A DNA stretch of 64,000 nucleotides from Runella rosea (lineage in GTDB: Bacteria; Bacteroidota; Bacteroidia; Cytophagales; Spirosomataceae): positions 1,550,001-1,614,000 of the forward strand of contig NZ_CP030850.1 of NCBI RefSeq assembly GCF_003325355.1, written 5' to 3'. The notes beneath the pieces were generated by a model. That model had not been told where the DNA came from, made no database searches, and saw only the letters and a list, made by a program, of their open reading frames with translations. This document shows positions 54,116-61,950 of the stretch, in pieces. Numbering within the stretch: position 1 is the first letter of the stretch; each line of letters begins with the position of its first letter. Made by a program: the position numbers and the translations under genes.

Positions 54116-54168
54116 CAATTCGTGACCATTGAAACGATTAAAAGCAAGTTTACCCTTGTCACGAATTG
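54116..54168. promoter_or_regulatory. 11-bp inverted repeat before the CpsB-like gene
   Basis: CAATTCGTGAC (54116-54126) and GTCACGAATTG (54158-54168) are exact inverses around a 31-nt loop, ending 9 bp before the likely ATG. This could fold in the 5' untranslated RNA or be a protein-binding site controlling the phosphatase. Confidence 0.5.
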
Positions 54169-54177
54169 AAAAATCTC

Positions 54178-54921
54178 ATGCCTTTTTCTTTCTTAAAACG
54201 AAAACGAACTGTCGCAGGATATGCACCATCATCTCCCTTTACGGTAGACGTTCACGCGCATATTTTACCCGGGTTAGACAACGGTCCAGAGATCATCGAA
54301 GAGAGCATTTTGCTTCTCCAAGAAATGGCGGCCGCTGGGGTTCGTAAAATAATTGCTACCCCCCATATCATGGGGGATTATTATCGCAATACCGCCGCAA
54401 CAATCGAGTCTTGCCTTGCCCGAATTCGTTCGGAGCTTCAGCGTAAATGCATTTCCATTGAGCTGGAAGCCGCCGCCGAATACTACCTTGACATATCACT
54501 CATCTCATCCCTTGAAAACAATCAACCCTTACTCACTATCGCAGACACCTATCTACTTTTAGAAACGAATATTGTAGGAATGCCCTCATTTTTGGGGGAA
54601 GCCATCCGATTGGCCCGCCAACGAAACCTCGTCATTGTATTGGCGCATCCCGAACGGTATCATTATCTACAACAAAATTTCAATCTCGTGATGGATTTGC
54701 ACCGACAAGGCGTTTTGTTTCAGGTAAATCTGGGCTCTTGGGCGAGCAGTCATCAAGGCACCCGTATGCTGGCCGAGCGTTTGGTTTCTGAAGGTTTGGT
54801 TTCTTTTGTGGGCAGTAATGTACATAATCTCCGCGATTGGAATCAGGCGCATGAAGCCCTACGCAGCGTTACCTTCGCCAAATTGGTGGAAAAAGGATTG
54901 CTTAATCAACATCTGCTTTAG
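54178..54921 (+). CDS. CpsB/CapC-type tyrosine-protein phosphatase (PHP domain)
   Basis: This protein has 247 residues from ATG 54178. The PHP-type metal sites are visible: VDVHAHILPGLDNGPEI, IIATPHIM, ELEAAAEYYLD, IVLAHPERYHYL and VGSNVHNL. This is the class of metal-dependent phosphatases that dephosphorylate tyrosine kinases controlling capsule or exopolysaccharide export. A TTG codon at 54166 in the same frame is unlikely to be the start. An 11-bp inverted repeat lies just upstream. Confidence 0.87.
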   Translation: MPFSFLKRKRTVAGYAPSSPFTVDVHAHILPGLDNGPEIIEESILLLQEMAAAGVRKIIATPHIMGDYYRNTAATIESCLARIRSELQRKCISIELEAAAEYYLDISLISSLENNQPLLTIADTYLLLETNIVGMPSFLGEAIRLARQRNLVIVLAHPERYHYLQQNFNLVMDLHRQGVLFQVNLGSWASSHQGTRMLAERLVSEGLVSFVGSNVHNLRDWNQAHEALRSVTFAKLVEKGLLNQHLL

Positions 54922-54980
54922 CATTTTTGCACCAAAGCTATTCAACGATTGTTGTACCTTTAGCAAAATTTCAAGAAGTC

Positions 54981-55385
54981 ATGCTTAAAGGAACCAAAGT
55001 TTACAGTATTCTCAACAATAAATGCCCCCGGTGTCATCAAGGATCATTTTTTATCTACAATAATCCTTTCAATTTAAAGAAATTCGATAAAATGCACCCC
55101 CAATGCGAAGTATGCGGTGAGTCGTTTGAGCGAGAGCCGGGCTTTTATTTCGGCGGAATGTACGGTAGCTACGCGCTCTACACGGCGTTGATAGCCGTGG
55201 TATTTGTGAGCTGCGTGGTGCTTCTGGGAATCAATATTTTTTACGTATTGGCCATTCTTATCCCCGTCCTTATTATTTCTCAACCCGTCTTCTTTCGTTG
55301 GGGCAGGTTGTTATGGATCAATGTTTTTGTGAACTACGACCCAGAAGCCGCCAAAGGAGAAAAGAAAATTACGCCGAAATGGTAA
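54981..55385 (+). CDS. DUF983 family membrane protein
   Basis: This protein has 134 residues from ATG 54981 (MLKGTKVYSILNNKCPRC). Two CxxC pairs (NKCPRCHQG and PQCEVCGESFEREPGFYFGGMYGSYAL) are followed by two membrane segments (about 70-110). This is the DUF983 pattern, common in Bacteroidota and Alphaproteobacteria; the function is unknown. Its last 17 bp overlap the coaD gene on the other strand. Confidence 0.87.
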   Translation: MLKGTKVYSILNNKCPRCHQGSFFIYNNPFNLKKFDKMHPQCEVCGESFEREPGFYFGGMYGSYALYTALIAVVFVSCVVLLGINIFYVLAILIPVLIISQPVFFRWGRLLWINVFVNYDPEAAKGEKKITPKW

Positions 55386-55842
55386 GTTCTGAGAGTTTAT
55401 AAGGCAGAAACTCATCCACATTGTGGCCATACTTGTGGAGTTCGCGAATAATCGTTGAACTGATGGGAGCCAAATGCGGCGAAGTAATCAAAAACACCGT
55501 TTCTACGTCGCTGTACACGTGGCGGTTTACCTGCGAGATACTGTTTTCGTACTCAAAATCGGTCGTATTTCGTAATCCTCTCAACAAAAACCGCGCGCCC
55601 AACTGACGCGCCATGTTGGCCGTGAGGTCGTCGTAAGTGACGGTCTGGATTTGCGGGTATTTCTCAAAGGTCTCCTCAATCATTCGTTGCATTACTTCCA
55701 CTGGAAAATAACGCTTTTTGGCGGTGTTGTGCCCAATGCCGACGATGATTTCGTCAAAAAGGTGCAAACCTCTCAGGACGATGTCTTCGTGGCCTTTGGT
55801 AAAGGGGTCAAACGAGCCGGGAAAAAGAGCGATGCGTTTCAT
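55369..55842 (-). CDS. coaD: Phosphopantetheine adenylyltransferase
   Basis: The 157-residue protein has the nucleotidyltransferase motif FPGSFDPFTKGHEDI (HxGH site) at the start, RGLRNTTDFEYE in the middle, and the ISSTIIREL motif near the end. It transfers AMP from ATP to 4'-phosphopantetheine in coenzyme A synthesis. It lies downstream of the DUF3822 gene with a gap of 21 bp, an order common in Bacteroidota, so they are probably co-transcribed. Confidence 0.97.
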   Translation of the reverse strand: MKRIALFPGSFDPFTKGHEDIVLRGLHLFDEIIVGIGHNTAKKRYFPVEVMQRMIEETFEKYPQIQTVTYDDLTANMARQLGARFLLRGLRNTTDFEYENSISQVNRHVYSDVETVFLITSPHLAPISSTIIRELHKYGHNVDEFLPYKLSELTISA

Positions 55843-55863
55843 GCGTAGAATGCGTTAGCGGTT

Positions 55864-56754
55864 TCAGGAAGCGAAGGGAATTGTATATAGGCTATAATAC
55901 CGGTGCTCGGGCACGTCTTCAAAGGCCTCGCCCAACACCAAAGTTTCGGGAGTTTTGCCAAACGAAAGATGCGGTAAAAATTTCTGAAGCAATTGATAAT
56001 CTTCGGAATAAGGGGTTGTTTCACCATAAAAACGGCACTTTACCTCGGCGGGTTTGAGTTGGAGTGAATCCAGTACAAACATGATGAAATACGCCATATC
56101 GGCCGCGGCTTTGTAGGCAAATTTATTGCACATCAGGAGCGAATCGTTCTTGACAATCACCAACGTCACGAAGTCATCTTCAAAGTGTAGATTCATCAAA
56201 ACCGCTTCTTTATCCAGCACCGAAAGCGCCAACGCACCTTCAATCAGCGCATTGGTTTGGTGAATAAAAGCGGGCAATTGCAACGTATACGTATTCAGCA
56301 CCCACTCCCAAAGCTCTTTATTGACCGTAAACACGTTTCGGGCTTCGATGCGCTTTACTTCGCGGTGCAAAATTTGGTCGGTTTCAAATAAATCTCCCTG
56401 CACCAAACTTAGGTAGCTATTGACGTATTCTTTACGAAAATAAGCTTCTGGCACCAAGGTAAAATACGGCGTATTGAAGGAAACCGTCACGCTTTTCCAA
56501 AGATTACTGCCCCAAAAAGGGTGAAGCGCCGACAGTTTTGCCAACCAATTCGCCCATTTTTTTTCGCTTGGCAGCCCGCCTATCAAATAGTCTTCCAGAT
56601 ACAACACGCGCTTTTTTTTGCTATCAAGCACCAAAAAGCGCAATCGTTCGGCCCCCAACTCCATCAGCAGTTCATACTCCGCGCATTTTGTGGGGTCGAA
56701 GCGTTCGTCTTTTATCTCCAACAAAGGAGCTATCACGTTTTGTGTATCAACCAT
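55864..56754 (-). CDS. DUF3822 family protein
   Basis: The 296-residue protein has no membrane segment and a fold expected to be actin/ASKHA-like, with NLWKSVTVSFNTPYFTLVPEAYFRKEY in the first half and AVLMNLHFEDDFVTLVIVKNDSLLMCNKFAYKAAADMAYFIMFVLDSLQL in the second. DUF3822 genes are typical neighbours of coaD in Bacteroidota; function is unknown. Confidence 0.82.
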   Translation of the reverse strand: MVDTQNVIAPLLEIKDERFDPTKCAEYELLMELGAERLRFLVLDSKKKRVLYLEDYLIGGLPSEKKWANWLAKLSALHPFWGSNLWKSVTVSFNTPYFTLVPEAYFRKEYVNSYLSLVQGDLFETDQILHREVKRIEARNVFTVNKELWEWVLNTYTLQLPAFIHQTNALIEGALALSVLDKEAVLMNLHFEDDFVTLVIVKNDSLLMCNKFAYKAAADMAYFIMFVLDSLQLKPAEVKCRFYGETTPYSEDYQLLQKFLPHLSFGKTPETLVLGEAFEDVPEHRYYSLYTIPFAS

Positions 56755-56841
56755 CCCTCTTTCTATAATCCAGTGTTAATTGTAAAAAGTTAATCGTTTT
56801 GATAATTAACCGGCTCATTCACGAATATTGTGCTAAATGTA

Positions 56842-57363
56842 TCAATTGTTTTCGACATCGGCCAATTGCGCGGATTCATCGTTCAAATACCCCCGCAATT
56901 GGTAAATATCCGACAAGCTTTCGCAGTGCCTAAACAACGTATGGACTTCGTGGGCTGGATAAGCTTTGATTTCTTCAATACTCATCCAGCGCATCTCCTG
57001 AATAATCTGATTGTCGGTGGCCATTTCGGGGTCCATGCCCAAGTGCAGGTTTCCACCTTTTTGTTTGACCTCAAAAAATAATTCTAGGGCGTGGAGGGGT
57101 GGCTGCATAAATTCATTGACAAACAGCAGATTTCCGATCTCAATAAAGAGACCCGTCTCTTCGTCAAACTCCCGTTTGAGGGCCTCATGCGTTGATTCTC
57201 CAAACTGAATTCCCCCGCCGGGAGGACACCAAAAAATGTCGGTATCGCCGATGCCGCGATGGCTAAGCATCAAAATTTTATTGTTTTCAATGCAAATCCC
57301 ACATACTCTAATCCGCAGTCGATTGCCATACAACCGGGCTACTTCTTGTCTTGCCTTTTCCAA
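56842..57363 (-). CDS. NUDIX hydrolase
   Basis: The 173-residue protein contains the NUDIX box GGIQFGESTHEALKREFDEETGL (pattern GX5EX7REUXEEXGU). An N-terminal RIRVCGICIENNKILMLSHRGIG strand and WCPPGG precede it. The family hydrolyses nucleoside diphosphates linked to other groups; the substrate is not predicted. Confidence 0.9.
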   Translation of the reverse strand: MEKARQEVARLYGNRLRIRVCGICIENNKILMLSHRGIGDTDIFWCPPGGGIQFGESTHEALKREFDEETGLFIEIGNLLFVNEFMQPPLHALELFFEVKQKGGNLHLGMDPEMATDNQIIQEMRWMSIEEIKAYPAHEVHTLFRHCESLSDIYQLRGYLNDESAQLADVENN

Positions 57364-57481
57364 TGGACAGATATTGGTTAACGTTATAAGTTAATCGGCA
57401 AGAATTGACAGTACCCTGAAAATCAAGCTACTGTCTATTGACGACCAACGTTGAACTTTTTCAAGGCTACAAAGATAGTGA

Positions 57482-57922
57482 TTATGCGTAAGGATTGCCC
57501 GAAATGTAGCTCTCCAGCGATTCAATGCGTACTTTTTGGTCCTTAATGATACTGGTTACCACGTCATTGATGGAGATGATACCGATGAGCTCGCCCTCAT
57601 CGACCACGGGCAAGTGACGGATATGTTTTTCCGACATGATGACCATCGCTTCTTCCAGTTTTTGCTCGGAAGTCACGGTAATAAGCTTGGAGGTCATTAC
57701 TTCTTTGATTAACGTTTGACTGGACGCGCGCCCTTGAAGAATCCCTTTGCGGGCATAGTCGCGCTCCGAGAAAATCCCCGCCAAACGTCCCTCTTCCAAA
57801 ACCAACACCGCGCCAATGTTTTTTTCGGCCATTTGTTTCAGCGCATCCAGCACGGTAGTTTCCGGCGTAACCGAATAGATAGCATTGCGGGACTTATCGC
57901 GTAATACGTTCTTAATTTTCAT
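57482..57922 (-). CDS. CBS-domain protein
   Basis: The 146-residue protein consists of a tandem CBS pair (about 8-64 and 72-128) with typical segments TTVLDALKQMAEKNIGAVLVLEEGRLAGIFSERDYARK and EKHIRHLPVVDEGELIGIISINDVV. CBS pairs bind adenine nucleotides; as a stand-alone protein it may sense energy status. Confidence 0.92.
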   Translation of the reverse strand: MKIKNVLRDKSRNAIYSVTPETTVLDALKQMAEKNIGAVLVLEEGRLAGIFSERDYARKGILQGRASSQTLIKEVMTSKLITVTSEQKLEEAMVIMSEKHIRHLPVVDEGELIGIISINDVVTSIIKDQKVRIESLESYISGNPYA

Positions 57923-58059
57923 GTTTAATTACTTTAATTTTGAAGAGTTAGGTGAAAAAGGTGATGAAAATACAATTTAATCCAAAAAAATGAAAACTTT
58001 CAACAAGGAATAATTTATCAGGGTTGTGAAATTTGTGTTCCTGCCGTAGTTTTGGATAC

Positions 58060-59478
58060 ATGAAAGAAACACCACCTCCAACCGTCTCGGATTTACTACT
58101 GAAGAGCTTTCCGCATGAGCCTACCGCAGGTCAACAGCATTTTTTTATAAAAATAGCCGAATTTCTGGAAGATGATAACCTGCGCGACTGTTTTTTGTTG
58201 AAAGGCTATGCCGGAACGGGAAAAACTACCCTCATCAGCACCGTCATCAAAGTGGTCAGTAAGTTTGGCTTCAAAACCGTGCTTTTGGCCCCCACGGGTC
58301 GCGCCGCCAAGGTGATGAGCAACTATTCCAAGAAAAAATCATTTACGATTCACAAAAAAATATACCGTCAGGTGGCCGATGCCTACACGGGCTCGCTGCA
58401 TTTTGAGCGTCAGGCCAACAAACATCGCGACACGCTTTTTATCGTGGACGAAGCCTCGATGATTTCGGACGAGGCCGAGTTTGGCTCGCGCGGGTTGCTG
58501 TACGACTTGATTGAGTACGTTTTTGAGGGCATCGGCAACAAGCTGCTCATCGTGGGCGACGTGGCCCAGCTGCCGCCCATCAACAAAGACCTCAGTCCCG
58601 CGCTCGACAAGGCGCTCCTCGAAAGCACCTACTACATGAGCGTGTACGAGCAAGAACTGACAGAAGTGACGCGCCAAGGACAAAACTCGGGGATTTTGCA
58701 AAACGCCACCCGCCTCCGCGACGCCCTGCCGCTCGAAAAACTTTCTATCCAACTCCGCACGCGCGGCCTGCGCGATTTTTATAAGATGCCAGGCGACCGC
58801 CTCGAAGACGGCCTCCGCTACGCCTACGACAAACACGGCCGCGAAAACGTGACCATCATCACGCGTTCCAATCGCGAGGCCGTTCAGCTCAATGAGTTTG
58901 TGCGCCGCCAAATCAACGGCTCCGAGGAAGAAATTGAAGCGGGCGATTTGCTGATGATTGTCCGGAACAATTATACCGTGCTCGACGAAGAGTCGCCAGC
59001 GGGCTTTTTGGCCAACGGCGATTTTGTGGAAGTAAAGCGCATCCGTAAAGAGGAAGAAATGCACGGCTTTCGGTTTGCCACCGTTGAGCTTCAATTGTTG
59101 GATTATGAAGAGCAACCGCCGTTTGAAGCCAAGATTTTTCTGGACACGCTCCACTCCCCCGCCCCGTCGCTGAGTCAGGATGAAAACAAGCGTTTATATG
59201 AGGCCGTTTTGCAGGATTATATCTACCTAAAATCCAAAAAAGCCCGCACCGAAGCCATCCGGCAAGATGTGTACTTGAACGCATTGCAGGTCAAATTTGC
59301 CTACGCCCTCACCTGCCACAAATCGCAGGGTGGGCAGTGGAAATCGGTGTTTGTGAACCAAGGGTATCTGCCCGAAGAGCAGGTAAATCGGGAGTTTGTA
59401 CGGTGGCTCTACACCGCCATGACCCGCGCTACCGACGAGGTATTTATGATGAATTTTCACGCGCAGTTTTTTGAGTGA
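58060..59478 (+). CDS. RecD2-like ATP-dependent DNA helicase
   Basis: This protein has 472 residues from ATG 58060 (MKETPPPTVSDLLLKSF). Walker A is GYAGTGKTTLIS at about residue 50, Walker B region DTLFIVDEASMISDEAEF, and the C-terminal UvrD_C_2 segment ALTCHKSQGGQWKSVFV followed by LYTAMTRATDEVFM. It is a superfamily 1B helicase, shorter than RecD2 because the N-terminal helical domains are absent; Bacteroidota have this compact form. Frame from TTG 58033 is possible but unlikely. It ends 130 bp before an attC-like core. Confidence 0.9.
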   Translation: MKETPPPTVSDLLLKSFPHEPTAGQQHFFIKIAEFLEDDNLRDCFLLKGYAGTGKTTLISTVIKVVSKFGFKTVLLAPTGRAAKVMSNYSKKKSFTIHKKIYRQVADAYTGSLHFERQANKHRDTLFIVDEASMISDEAEFGSRGLLYDLIEYVFEGIGNKLLIVGDVAQLPPINKDLSPALDKALLESTYYMSVYEQELTEVTRQGQNSGILQNATRLRDALPLEKLSIQLRTRGLRDFYKMPGDRLEDGLRYAYDKHGRENVTIITRSNREAVQLNEFVRRQINGSEEEIEAGDLLMIVRNNYTVLDEESPAGFLANGDFVEVKRIRKEEEMHGFRFATVELQLLDYEEQPPFEAKIFLDTLHSPAPSLSQDENKRLYEAVLQDYIYLKSKKARTEAIRQDVYLNALQVKFAYALTCHKSQGGQWKSVFVNQGYLPEEQVNREFVRWLYTAMTRATDEVFMMNFHAQFFE

Positions 59479-59607
59479 GGGGAAGGGGCAAGGCGCTCAA
59501 ATAAAATACAAATTCTTGATTAACAACATATTAATAACCACAGCCTTTAATACTTGCTTTTTGCGATGGAAGCATTTACTTTGCGTAAAACATGCGTCAA
59601 TTAGCGA

Positions 59608-59617
59608 GTTATATGCC
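59608..59617. repeat. Upstream GTT core of cassette 2
   Basis: GTTATATGCC lies 5 bp before the ATG at 59623, and its exact inverse GGCATATAAC lies at 60263-60272, 19 bp after the stop of the same gene. This is the pairing expected at the ends of an integron cassette. Confidence 0.6.
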
Positions 59618-60391
59618 ATATTATGACAGACACTAATAACACAATCATTTTGACGACAAGACCAAGTTTAAGAACAATTGGTTTTGGACTTTTTGGTGCT
59701 TTGTTTTTTGGTGCATTCGTATATTTAATGACTTCATCTAAGTGGACATTAGCTGACGGGACAGACTATAAAACAGGAATGATAATTATGTGGATTGTTC
59801 TTGGAGTTTTTGTTTTTTTTACGCTTGCTTGCTTGTGGACTATCTTTACAATAAAGACCATAGTTTTGACAAGCAAAACATTAATTATAAAAAGACCATT
59901 TCTTTTGCTTCAAAAGACAGTTCCAATTGATAATATTCGACAAGTAACTGAAAGGACTTTCAAAATAAATCCGACTGTTCGCTGGACGACTTATAACGTC
60001 TATGAAGGTAAACAAATATTAATTGAGTGTTTTCAAGGCAAGTCAATTTTGCTTAACTCCTTTGAAATTTCAGACTATTACAACTTGACAAAGCAATTAA
60101 GCAAGTTAAGGCGTGAAAAAAACAATGGTTCTGGTAAACAGAACGAAGACTTAAAAAATGAAAATCAAGGCTACGGGTGGCTTGTATTTGTTGCTTTGTT
60201 GACAATTGGACTAATTTACTCTATAATTAAACAGAAACTGTGAACGACCAGAAAAGAAATACGGCATATAACAGCGGTTTGGCTTTATGGGGGCTGAAGT
60301 GCTTCGTAGAAACATTTGTGCAAGGTTCAAGATTTGTACTTCGTATGAACAGTAGGGCTAAAAATCCCCCACAACGCCAAGCCGCCGCCCG
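59609..60391 (+). mobile_element. Integron-cassette-like unit with one membrane-protein gene
   Basis: The unit is bounded by GTTATATGCC on the left and by an attC-like repeat whose left core is the exact inverse and whose right core is GTTGCC at 60391. Cutting at G/TT at both ends gives a unit of 783 bp holding one gene in the expected orientation. No integrase is in the window, so this is inferred from geometry. Confidence 0.55.
59623..60243 (+). CDS. Membrane-anchored protein with PH-like domain
   Basis: The 206-residue protein has two membrane segments at the N-terminus (about 18-38 and 52-75), then a soluble PH-like domain (about 80-150; TIKTIVLTSKTLIIKRPFLLLQKTVPIDNIRQVTERTFK) and a lysine-rich stretch. 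A third hydrophobic segment lies at the end (GWLVFVALLTIGLIYSII). It resembles small bacterial PH-domain membrane proteins, with unknown role. A/T-rich composition and the cassette-like boundaries suggest acquisition by transfer. Confidence 0.7.
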   Translation: MTDTNNTIILTTRPSLRTIGFGLFGALFFGAFVYLMTSSKWTLADGTDYKTGMIIMWIVLGVFVFFTLACLWTIFTIKTIVLTSKTLIIKRPFLLLQKTVPIDNIRQVTERTFKINPTVRWTTYNVYEGKQILIECFQGKSILLNSFEISDYYNLTKQLSKLRREKNNGSGKQNEDLKNENQGYGWLVFVALLTIGLIYSIIKQKL

Positions 60392-60397
60392 TTGCCT
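60263..60397. repeat. attC-like folded repeat, copy 2
   Basis: This 135-bp element runs from GGCATATAAC to GTTGCC. The 5' arm AGCGGTTTGGCTTTATGGGGG (60273-60293) pairs with the 3' arm CCCCC...GCCAAGCCGCC (60366-60387), with G-T and one-base interruptions. The loop contains the shared GGGGCTGAAGTGCT (60290-60303). Length, cores and loop position match copy 1 at 7449-7584. Confidence 0.65.
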
Positions 60398-60512
60398 GAT
60401 ATATTGATTTCAAAAGACACATTTTATAAGTCAATTAAAAACGAATAAATACGCACATAGACAACCTAGTCTATAATTTACTTTATCGGCTATTCACGAA
60501 CCCAAACTGAAA

Positions 60513-60929
60513 ATGATGGAATTTAGAGCATTTTTTTGCGACCCCGTAGAAGCCGACATCATTGATCTTGGCGATATGGCACAAGACACAATCATGGATA
60601 CTTTTGAAAAGATTGATTGGAATGAGTATTTGCAAAAAAGTATAAATGCCAAACTCGACGAAATATATTTTCACCCAACATTTGGCGTCGAAAACAAGAA
60701 AAGTGGAAACGAACTTACTATTTCAGTCATCGGTGAGCCCGATAATTATGAATTTAAAGTTACGTATAAAAGCCCCCAAAAAGTAAAATCATTTTTTGGA
60801 CTCAACGACCAGATTTCCGACAATTACTCGACAGTCACTCAAGCAACAACCAAAAACGATGCGATTGACTGGTTAAATGCTTTGTTAAGAAACGACACGG
60901 CCTACTTAGAAAGCAGGGTTGATCATTAA
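60513..60929 (+). CDS. Hypothetical protein, unknown function
   Basis: The 138-residue acidic protein starts MMEFRAFFCDPVEADIIDLG and contains a segment GNELTISVIGEPDNYEFKVTYKSPQKVKSF that looks like beta strands. No motif or family was recognised. It is A/T-rich, begins 115 bp after the second attC-like repeat, and could belong to a further cassette together with the next gene. It lacks a signal peptide and membrane segments, so it is probably cytoplasmic. Confidence 0.55.
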   Translation: MMEFRAFFCDPVEADIIDLGDMAQDTIMDTFEKIDWNEYLQKSINAKLDEIYFHPTFGVENKKSGNELTISVIGEPDNYEFKVTYKSPQKVKSFFGLNDQISDNYSTVTQATTKNDAIDWLNALLRNDTAYLESRVDH

Positions 60930-61002
60930 CGCAATGAAGCCCAACGGGCTGATTTCAAATACCCCGATTCGTTATTCCCCCTTCCCTCATAACGTCTTGA
61001 AT

Positions 61003-61638
61003 ATGTTCATAAAAAGCATAGAAGCACTAAAAAGATATTCCGTTTTACTAGGGATATTTATTTCAGTATTGCTGCTTTTCATTGCGACGAGGGTTTATCC
61101 AGGAGGCTCGCTGTTTGATAAAAATTCAGTGGGTTTTGACTGGTCAAAAAACTTTATTAGCAATTTGTTTGCCCCAAAAGCCATCAATGGTGCCGACAAT
61201 CCTGCGCAAATCTGGGCGAATGCAGGAATGATTTTTCTTTCGGTGAGTTTTGCCCTATTCTTCATTAAATTTTCAAAGAAAATACCCGTAAGAAGTGCCG
61301 CCAACATCATACAATATGTGGGAGCGGGAGGCATGTTTTTTACTTTTTTAATCGTGACCCCGTTGCATGACAGTATGGTTACGCTCGCCAGCACCCTGTT
61401 TCTGTTAAGCCTATTTTACATTACCGTTTTTATTTTAAAGTCAAGGCTACACTTGTTCAAATTCTTGTGCATTGTCTGTCTACTTATTTTTTACTACACC
61501 CTATACCTCTACGGGTCAGGCAGTTATGCCTTTTTGCCTATTATGCAGAAAGTTACATTTGGCAGTACAGTCTTTTTGGTTTTGGGGCTTGAATATTTTA
61601 CGCAAAAGGAAGATTTTGACCATCTTAAACCCACCTAA
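61003..61638 (+). CDS. DUF998-like integral membrane protein
   Basis: This protein has 211 residues from ATG 61003. About six hydrophobic segments are present; TRVYPGGSLFDKNSVGFDWSKNFISNLF in the first loop is the best feature and resembles DUF998-type proteins. Function is unknown. The frame continues upstream to 60919, overlapping the previous gene; ATG 60934 is an alternative. ATG 61003 avoids the overlap and is preferred. Confidence 0.65.
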   Translation: MFIKSIEALKRYSVLLGIFISVLLLFIATRVYPGGSLFDKNSVGFDWSKNFISNLFAPKAINGADNPAQIWANAGMIFLSVSFALFFIKFSKKIPVRSAANIIQYVGAGGMFFTFLIVTPLHDSMVTLASTLFLLSLFYITVFILKSRLHLFKFLCIVCLLIFYYTLYLYGSGSYAFLPIMQKVTFGSTVFLVLGLEYFTQKEDFDHLKPT

Positions 61639-61950
61639 AGAGCCCAACGAAGCGTTTGTTTAAGACAATTTGTGAAGTACCAAAACTGACAATATTTTTC
61701 ACCAAATAAAAGGTGACGCTTTGCAAATTGGCGCGAATATTTTGTTTGCACCTGTTGCCATTTTCATCGTCTGGGTACAAAATACGCACAAATCTTGCGT
61801 AAGCACTGTTAGGCCTACTTTGCCGCAAATTACCGCATAGCGTAAATTACTTGCCTAAAAACGCACCACCACAGCGCGCATTTATCTACCTCAAAAGCAA
61901 CCTTTTTTTGCCCATTTGCATCTGCCTGTAAAAACCTTACAGCCACTCTG
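61639..61950. other. Intergenic region of 312 bp
   Basis: No gene is apparent. The stretch holds a candidate attC-type element (61642-61814, see separate entry) and, to its right, a run of short GCA/TAC-rich sequence before the acyltransferase start. A clear promoter box for that gene was not found. Confidence 0.5.
61642..61814. repeat. Possible canonical attC-type core pair
   Basis: GCCCAAC (61642-61648) fits RYYYAAC and GTTAGGC (61808-61814) fits GTTRRRY. The two cores pair with one C.A mismatch, and AAG...ATTTGTG in the 5' part pairs with CACAAATCTT in the 3' part, with a 3-nt insertion. At 173 bp it is long, the stem is weak, and it lacks the shared GCTGAAGTGCT sequence of copies 1 and 2. 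Confidence 0.3.

Noticed and set aside
58339-59154. A long 271-residue frame opposite the helicase gene
   Set aside because: It lies entirely inside the RecD2-like gene on the other strand, and its His/Ala/Val-rich translation is typical of a mirror reading of a GC-rich coding sequence.
60938-60950. AGCCC-AAC-GGGCT hairpin between the 138-residue gene and the DUF998-like gene
   Set aside because: The 5-bp stem is short and there is no T-run. It contains GCCCAAC by coincidence with the core consensus, and no partner core at attC distance was found.
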